NCBI GenBank assembly: GCA_045640525.1
Contig: JAZUFE010000035.1
Location: 1 to 5,819, forward strand
Source: JAILLW01 sp045640525
Lineage (GTDB): Bacteria; Bacillota; Clostridia; Lachnospirales; Lachnospiraceae
Direction: 5' to 3'
DNA: 5,819 bases
Shown: positions 5,793-5,819 of the stretch, piece by piece
Layout: each line of letters opens with the position of its first letter
Numbering within the stretch: the first letter of the stretch is position 1
Notes under the pieces: model-generated
What the model was told of the DNA's origin: nothing
Seen by the model: only the letters and a program-made list of their open reading frames with translations
The model's database searches: none
Made by a program: the position numbers and the translations under genes

Positions 5793-5819
5793 CATTGAAA
5801 CAATATAGAGGTTTTGATA

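Overview
The window looks like chromosomal DNA of a low-to-moderate GC Gram-positive anaerobe, most likely a Clostridia member of the Lachnospiraceae type. The signs are AGGAGG-type ribosome binding sites, a sigma-A-like promoter, YhaM (a Firmicutes exoribonuclease), a TIGR03905-type TSCPD protein, and an RlmD methyltransferase with a C-terminal extension that I recall from gut Clostridia. This assignment is inference. All genes are on the + strand.

Region 1 (1-1320) is the 3' end of a sugar ABC importer operon. It holds the C-terminal part of one ribose/galactofuranose-type permease and a complete second permease (YjfF-like). The two abut with no gap and would form the membrane channel of one importer. 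The ATP-binding and solute-binding genes are presumably upstream, outside the window.

Region 2 (1321-1405) is a short, dense boundary. A perfect 13-bp hairpin can terminate the importer transcript. A good sigma-A-like promoter (TTTACA, 17 nt, TACAAT) is interleaved with it: the spacer contains the left arm and the -10 box lies in the loop.

Region 3 (1406-5643) is a tight four-gene operon with gaps of 7, 9 and 1 nt. It encodes an 84-aa TSCPD-domain protein, a membrane-anchored HtrA-like protein with a PDZ domain whose catalytic His and Asp are replaced (a likely pseudoprotease), the YhaM-type 3'-5' exoribonuclease (OB fold plus HD domain), and a 23S rRNA m5U methyltransferase of the RlmD/RlmCD family. 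The last carries an extra domain of about 93 residues that is clearly AT-richer than the rest of the gene. The operon ends at a strong intrinsic terminator.

Region 4 (5644-5819) is non-coding and very AT-rich. It ends in a cluster of TTGTATcAAat-type repeats spaced 20 and 10 bp apart, probably the regulatory region of a gene starting beyond the window.

I see no CRISPR array, tRNA, rRNA, insertion sequence or phage gene. The points most worth a second look are the pseudoprotease, the compositionally distinct RlmD tail, the promoter nested in a terminator, and the phased repeats at the right edge.
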